DNA of 64,000 nucleotides from positions 372,001 through 436,000 of the forward strand of contig NZ_JAGSYE010000002.1 in assembly GCF_025685565.1 (NCBI RefSeq), in the 5' to 3' direction. The position numbers and the translations under genes were made by a program. The notes beneath the pieces are model-generated. The model saw only the letters and a program-made list of their open reading frames with translations, made no database searches and was not told the origin of the DNA. Origin of the DNA: Granulicella aggregans. Its GTDB lineage: Bacteria > Acidobacteriota > Terriglobia > Terriglobales > Acidobacteriaceae. The first letter of the stretch is position 1. The number at the start of each line of letters is the position of its first letter. Positions 60,300-64,000 of this stretch are shown here, piece by piece.

Positions 60300-61325
60300 T
60301 TACTCCCACCGCAACAGCGTTGCCCCAACCGTATATCCGCCGCCAAACGAAGCCAGCAGCACCGTCATACCCTTCTGCAATCGTCCCTGCTCCAGCGCTG
60401 TATGCATCGCCAGTGGGATCGTTCCGCCCGTCGTATTTCCGTACTCGCCGATGTTGATCACGATCTTGTCTTCAGGCATTCCCAGCCGTTCAGCCGTTGC
60501 GAGGATGATCCGCTTGTTTGCCTGGTGCGGGATAAAGAGGTCCACATCCGCAGCGGTCAAACCATTGCGCGTCAAGAGGGTCTCGCTCAACTCGGCCATC
60601 TTCCGCACGGCTACCTTGAAGACCGCTCCACCCTCCTGGTGCACAAAGTGCATCTTCGCCTGCACCGTCTCCACCGTCGAAGGATGCAGGCTTCCGCCGC
60701 CCGGCATGTACAGCGAAGTCGCTCCCGAGCCATCGATTTCGTGGACGAAGTCCACAAATCCAACTTCGCCGGGTTCGCCCGCCTCCATCAATACCGCCCC
60801 AGCACCATCGCCGAACAGAATGCAGGTCGAACGATCGGTATAGTCCAGGATCGAGCTCATCACGTCCGCTCCGATCACCATCACCTTCCGGTGCGCTCCC
60901 GATTCGATCAACTTTGCGCCCATCTGCAGCGCATACAAAAATCCGGAACAGGCTGCAGAGAGATCGAAACCCCAGGCACCCTTTGCGCCGATCTTTTCCT
61001 GCACCAGGCACGCCGTCGCGGGAAACATCATGTCCGGTGTGACCGTCGCAACCAAGATCGCGTCCAATTCGCTCGCGGGAATTCCTCGCTTTGCCAGGCA
61101 GTCCCGCGCCGCTTCCGCCGCCAGATCGCTGGTAGCCACGCCCTCGTCGACCAAGTGACGTTGCTTAATTCCCGTTCGCTCGACAATCCAGGCATCGTTG
61201 GTCTCGACCATCTTCTCGAGATCCGCGTTTGTCAGCAACCGTGGTGGAACATAAGCCCCAACAGATGTGATCTTTGCAATACCCTGGGCCCGCGCCTGTT
61301 CGCGCGGCTTCAAACTCAAACTCAA
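60300..61325 (-). CDS. fabH: Beta-ketoacyl-ACP synthase III FabH
   Basis: 341 residues, with an amino tail of about 14 residues before [20 protein letters not shown]. It starts fatty acid synthesis by joining an acyl-CoA primer with malonyl-ACP. Catalytic Cys in [14 protein letters not shown] (~126), His in [19 protein letters not shown] (~263), Asn in [15 protein letters not shown] (~293), and the end [14 protein letters not shown]. All three are in place. No other fab gene is next to it. Confidence 0.96.
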   Translation of the reverse strand: MSLSLKPREQARAQGIAKITSVGAYVPPRLLTNADLEKMVETNDAWIVERTGIKQRHLVDEGVATSDLAAEAARDCLAKRGIPASELDAILVATVTPDMMFPATACLVQEKIGAKGAWGFDLSAACSGFLYALQMGAKLIESGAHRKVMVIGADVMSSILDYTDRSTCILFGDGAGAVLMEAGEPGEVGFVDFVHEIDGSGATSLYMPGGGSLHPSTVETVQAKMHFVHQEGGAVFKVAVRKMAELSETLLTRNGLTAADVDLFIPHQANKRIILATAERLGMPEDKIVINIGEYGNTTGGTIPLAMHTALEQGRLQKGMTVLLASFGGGYTVGATLLRWE

Positions 61326-61499
61326 TCCTTCACCTCAAAAATGGTTCTAAGACAGGATACAAAACTACTACAAATGAGTGACGATTCATTTATGGAGTTT
61401 GTCGCCTTTTGCCGCGAGCAACGAGGGATTGTCGGCCACAAGACACAGCGCATCCGCATCAGCCGAATCGACCCAGATTGTCAGTGGGGGAAGTTAATA

Positions 61500-61596
61500 G
61501 CACCGGGTGACCTACTGCGCCCGTAATTACCCGTTACCGTTGCTTCCTTCCGGACCTGGCGGGGTTGGCGGGATTACGTCGCGTAGGACCCGGCAC
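61500..61596 (-). ncRNA. ffs: Signal recognition particle RNA (4.5S)
   Basis: The minus strand contains CCAGGTCCGGAAGGAAGCAA, the conserved SRP RNA apical loop with GGAA tetraloop and the asymmetric internal loop that binds Ffh. The 5' part GTGCCGGGTCCTACGCG pairs with the 3' part CGCAGTAGGTCACCCGGTGC to close a rod of about 97 bases. It is the small bacterial form without an Alu domain. A promoter fits at 61603-61631. Confidence 0.92.
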
Positions 61597-61602
61597 TGCT
61601 TC

Positions 61603-61631
61603 ATCTTAGCATCGGACGGGGCCAGTTCCAA
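61603..61631 (-). promoter_or_regulatory. Promoter of the SRP RNA gene
   Basis: On the minus strand TTGGAA (61626-61631), 17 bases, TAAGAT (61603-61608). It points to a start at about 61596, exactly where the SRP RNA stem begins. Confidence 0.65.
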
Positions 61632-61686
61632 ACCGGCACAATACCTACTGGACGAAGAGCGTGCGCCCCGCTACTCTGTTGCCATC

Positions 61687-63006
61687 GTGCGCCATTTCAT
61701 TGCTTCCATCGCCTTAGCGATTGCACTGTTCTCTCCTGCGGCTCGTGCCGACGATTCCTTCAAGACGGGCTTCGTGACGCGCATTGCGGATACCGGCGAG
61801 TTCGACGTGAACGGCATGCACGTCCTCATCGGACCCAAGACCGCCATCACCCTGAAGTCCTGGGAGGGTACAGCCGTCGGCGCACGAAGCGTGTCGACCA
61901 AAGAGACGAAAGTTCCCGCGCTCTTTCTCGGCGAGCGAGTCGAAGTATACGGCGATGTTTTGAACGGTTCGAGCGAGATCCGGGCAAAACGTATCCTGTT
62001 TTCGATGCCTGTGAACCGGGTAAGCGGCGTCGGCATCATCGATTTCGTGCCAGATTCCTCCGCCTCAAGTGAAGGCAGACTCTTCCGCGCCGACGGCTAC
62101 GTCATGCTAATCCCAGCCGCGATAGGAGCGACCTTCGCCCCGCCACTCAAGTCTCTAGACGATCTCCATACCAACCAGTGGATTCGCTACCACGGCACGC
62201 AGCGCCCGGACGGTGTCGTCGTACTTGATAAGGCGGAGTTTTCGCCGAACACCATCAACCATCGCGAAGACGACCTACGTGCGAAGACCGACTACGATCC
62301 TGCCGTGATTGACAAGGGCGACGCGCAGAGCGGCGTCTCCAAAGTCTTCCAGGGCAAAGACATCAAGCGACTGCCCGCCTGGCACAATGCCGCGGTTCAG
62401 GCACGAGTGGATCGAATCGGCAACAGCCTCGTCCCAGCCTTTCAGAAGGCGCTCCCGGAAGACGACCCGACCCGGATCGACTTCCGCTTCCAACTCATCG
62501 ACGAGCCCAAGCACGGCGACTCGTGGTCGATGCCAAGTGGCATCATCCTCGTCCCTTACCAACTCGTCACACGACTACCCTATGACTCGCAGTTGGCCGC
62601 AGTTTTGGCCGACAGCATTGCGGAAGTCCTGGAAAAGCAGGACCTCCGCACCATTCCCGCAAAGCACAAGATGCTGGCCGCCAACATAGCTGGAGCGGCG
62701 GCCGGTGCCTTCATCCCCGGCGTCGAACTCGCCCCGAGCGTAGCGAACTTCACGGTGGGCCAGTCGATGCGGCAGCATGCCCAACAGCAGAGCGCGCGCG
62801 TAAGCCTCTGCCTCCTCCACGATGCGGGGTACGATATCACCCAGGCCCCTATGGCCTGGTGGACCCTCGCAGGCGATCCGAAGGGAGGTCCGCCTCCAAA
62901 AGAGATGCCCGATCACAGCTCCTTTCTCTACAGCAGTCTCGGCAGCAGTTGGCGGGTTCCAAATCCGGCTCCCGAGAAGAACCTGTACCTCGCGCTCCAT
63001 CCCTGA
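61687..63006 (+). CDS. Exported DUF5666/M48-like protein without zinc motif
   Basis: 439 residues from the GTG at 61687, where a signal peptide begins (RHFIASIALAIALFSPAARA); the longer frame from 61507 runs through the SRP RNA and its promoter and is rejected. A DUF5666-like beta domain (residues ~30-100, GEFDVNGMHVLIGPKTAITL, FLGERVEVYGDVLNGSSEIR) comes first. Then a fold like M48 peptidases: DSWSMPSGIILVPYQLVTRL and SQLAAVLADSIAEVLEKQD near 308, where active enzymes have HExxH. The motif reads DSIAE, so zinc binding and proteolysis are not expected. Confidence 0.78.
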   Translation: MRHFIASIALAIALFSPAARADDSFKTGFVTRIADTGEFDVNGMHVLIGPKTAITLKSWEGTAVGARSVSTKETKVPALFLGERVEVYGDVLNGSSEIRAKRILFSMPVNRVSGVGIIDFVPDSSASSEGRLFRADGYVMLIPAAIGATFAPPLKSLDDLHTNQWIRYHGTQRPDGVVVLDKAEFSPNTINHREDDLRAKTDYDPAVIDKGDAQSGVSKVFQGKDIKRLPAWHNAAVQARVDRIGNSLVPAFQKALPEDDPTRIDFRFQLIDEPKHGDSWSMPSGIILVPYQLVTRLPYDSQLAAVLADSIAEVLEKQDLRTIPAKHKMLAANIAGAAAGAFIPGVELAPSVANFTVGQSMRQHAQQQSARVSLCLLHDAGYDITQAPMAWWTLAGDPKGGPPPKEMPDHSSFLYSSLGSSWRVPNPAPEKNLYLALHP

Positions 63007-63040
63007 CCGGCAACTCTTCCAAGGCCGCATCTAACCCAAA

Positions 63041-64000
63041 GTGCCCGATACGCAGGTCTCCAACTTGACGGCAGATCCGACTCCGCAGAGCCTGGCCGCG
63101 CCGCATCCCTACTTCGCCGACCTCTACACCTTCGACTGGTCGAAGGCGTCCTTCGCCATCCCCGCGCTCTGCTGCGTCTCCATTGCGCTCTGTTTAGTTG
63201 CGGGTGTGCTTGTCGGACATCCCGCTGCCGGCCTCATCGCTGGTGGCGGAGCCATGACCATCGGCTTCGGCATCAACCAGCGCATCGCCGACTCTCGCCT
63301 TGCGCCCATGATCTTCGCCACCTTCGCGATGGCCCTCTCCACCCTCGTCGGCATGACCGTAGGCCACCACGGCTACGAGATCCTGATCGCCGCCGGCGTC
63401 TGGAGCTTCGTCTACGGCCTGCTCACCGCGCGCGCCGCGGGCATCGCCTGGGTCGGCCAGCAGGCCGCCGTGACCTTATTCGTCACCTCGGCCTTCCCTG
63501 CCGGCCCGCGCGCCGCTGGGGAACGCGCCCTGCTCATCTTCGCTGGGGGAGCGCTCCAGATCCTTATCACCTCCTGCACTCTCCACCTGATTCCAGAGCT
63601 GAAGACCCAGCTCTTCGAGTTCCACCGCCTCGCCATTCAGGCCCCATTCGAGCAGACCTCCGACTTGCTCTCCCACTCCGACGCCCGCCGTCGGGCGCTA
63701 CACACTCTTCGCGAGATCCCACTCTCGTTGCCACAGCTCTCACACACCGCTGGGTTCGCCTATGCCCTCCGCCTCACCGTTACGGTCGTTCTCTCTGCCG
63801 AAGCGTATCGCCGCCTCGGGATCGAATCAGGCTACTGGATTCCCATGACCGCCCTCCTCGTACAGAAGCCTGCCTTCTTCGAGACCTTTGTCCGCGCCCT
63901 GATGCGCATCGGCGGAACGCTTGCCGGGGCCGTGCTGTCGACCTTCGCCCTGGCCCACCTGCATCCGGATCCGCTCGTGCTGGCGATCCTGGCGACACTG
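63041..64000 (+). CDS. FUSC-family membrane transporter (5' part)
   Basis: 320 codons from a GTG at 63041 and open to the window end. About residues 30-160 contain four or five hydrophobic helices (for example SFAIPALCCVSIALCLVAGV, AAGLIAGGGAMTIGFGI, MIFATFAMALSTLVGMTVGH). A soluble stretch follows, then AYALRLTVTVVLSAEAYRRL and SGYWIPMTALLVQKPAFFET, which match the second FUSC block of the aromatic acid/fusaric acid exporters. The ribosome site is weak. The 3' end lies outside the window. Confidence 0.82.
   Translation, partial: MPDTQVSNLTADPTPQSLAAPHPYFADLYTFDWSKASFAIPALCCVSIALCLVAGVLVGHPAAGLIAGGGAMTIGFGINQRIADSRLAPMIFATFAMALSTLVGMTVGHHGYEILIAAGVWSFVYGLLTARAAGIAWVGQQAAVTLFVTSAFPAGPRAAGERALLIFAGGALQILITSCTLHLIPELKTQLFEFHRLAIQAPFEQTSDLLSHSDARRRALHTLREIPLSLPQLSHTAGFAYALRLTVTVVLSAEAYRRLGIESGYWIPMTALLVQKPAFFETFVRALMRIGGTLAGAVLSTFALAHLHPDPLVLAILATL

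Noticed and set aside
61375..61527. Small plus-strand frame (starts MSDDSFMEFV)
   Set aside because: The composition looks protein-like, but it has no ribosome site and its end overlaps the SRP RNA.
61507..61686. Upstream extension of the M48-like gene
   Set aside because: Runs through the SRP RNA and its promoter; a signal peptide begins at 61687.
1..64000. tRNA or rRNA genes
   Set aside because: I looked through the gene gaps for cloverleaf arms and T-loop sequence and saw none; the SRP RNA is the only RNA gene I can support.

Overview
The window looks like chromosomal DNA of a GC-rich, motile, Gram-negative soil-type bacterium, most likely an acidobacterium of the Terriglobia (Granulicella/Edaphobacter/Terriglobus-like). 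This is an inference. It rests on gene content: a long flagellar operon, lipid A genes (lpxD and a lauroyl-type acyltransferase), a sedolisin peptidase with Ig-like and membrane tail, a propeller-type sensor kinase, futalosine-pathway menaquinone synthesis (mqnA), and abundant dispersed hairpin repeats between genes. Coding is dense on both strands.

Layout. 1-14.3 kb: one minus-strand flagellar operon, read flgB-flgC-fliE-fliF-fliG-fliH-fliI-fliJ-fliK-flgD-flgE-fliL-fliN-fliO-fliP-fliQ (fliQ cut by the window edge), with a good sigma-54 promoter in front of flgB and no fliM at its usual place. 14.5-16.8 kb: a secreted esterase and a secreted Gfo/Idh/MocA oxidoreductase. 16.9-19.3 kb: an overlapping three-gene signalling operon: an OmpR-type regulator, a stand-alone histidine-kinase dimerisation (DHp) protein, and an NtrC-type sigma-54 activator without a DNA-binding domain (like FlgR of Helicobacter), a likely activator of the flagellar promoter. 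19.5-24.7 kb: polyphosphate kinase and a sedolisin. 24.9-31.1 kb: a fatty-acid beta-oxidation operon fadN-fadA-(membrane protein)-fadE with a FadR-like palindrome in front. 31-39.8 kb: small proteins, LOG-family hydrolase, dipeptidase, a pair of M16 peptidases, an XRE regulator/membrane-protein pair, a repeat-rich zone and a broken vapBC module. 39.8-45.5 kb: a MobB-like GTPase, lpxD/lpxL, a SYLF protein, a LuxR regulator, dcd and an HU protein. 45.7-51.4 kb: a site-2-protease homologue lacking its catalytic Glu, a NarL-type regulator with a sensor kinase split into two overlapping ORFs, and a GntR regulator. 51.7-64 kb: metG, tatD, yajQ, a polyprenyl diphosphate synthase, a TPR protein, mqnA, DedA and DUF2306-like membrane proteins, fabH, the SRP RNA gene (minus strand), a DUF5666/M48-like protein without its zinc motif, and the start of a FUSC-family exporter.

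The most unusual signal is not a gene. At least four families of dispersed hairpin repeats (called A-D here) sit in gene gaps, often as mosaics. In families B, C and D the outer frame is conserved while the stem changes sequence and stays self-complementary; in three copies from families B and C the stem encloses the same kind of nine-base loop. One B-C-D mosaic lies inside the 5' end of an M16 peptidase gene, where the D element supplies an ATG and part of the signal peptide.
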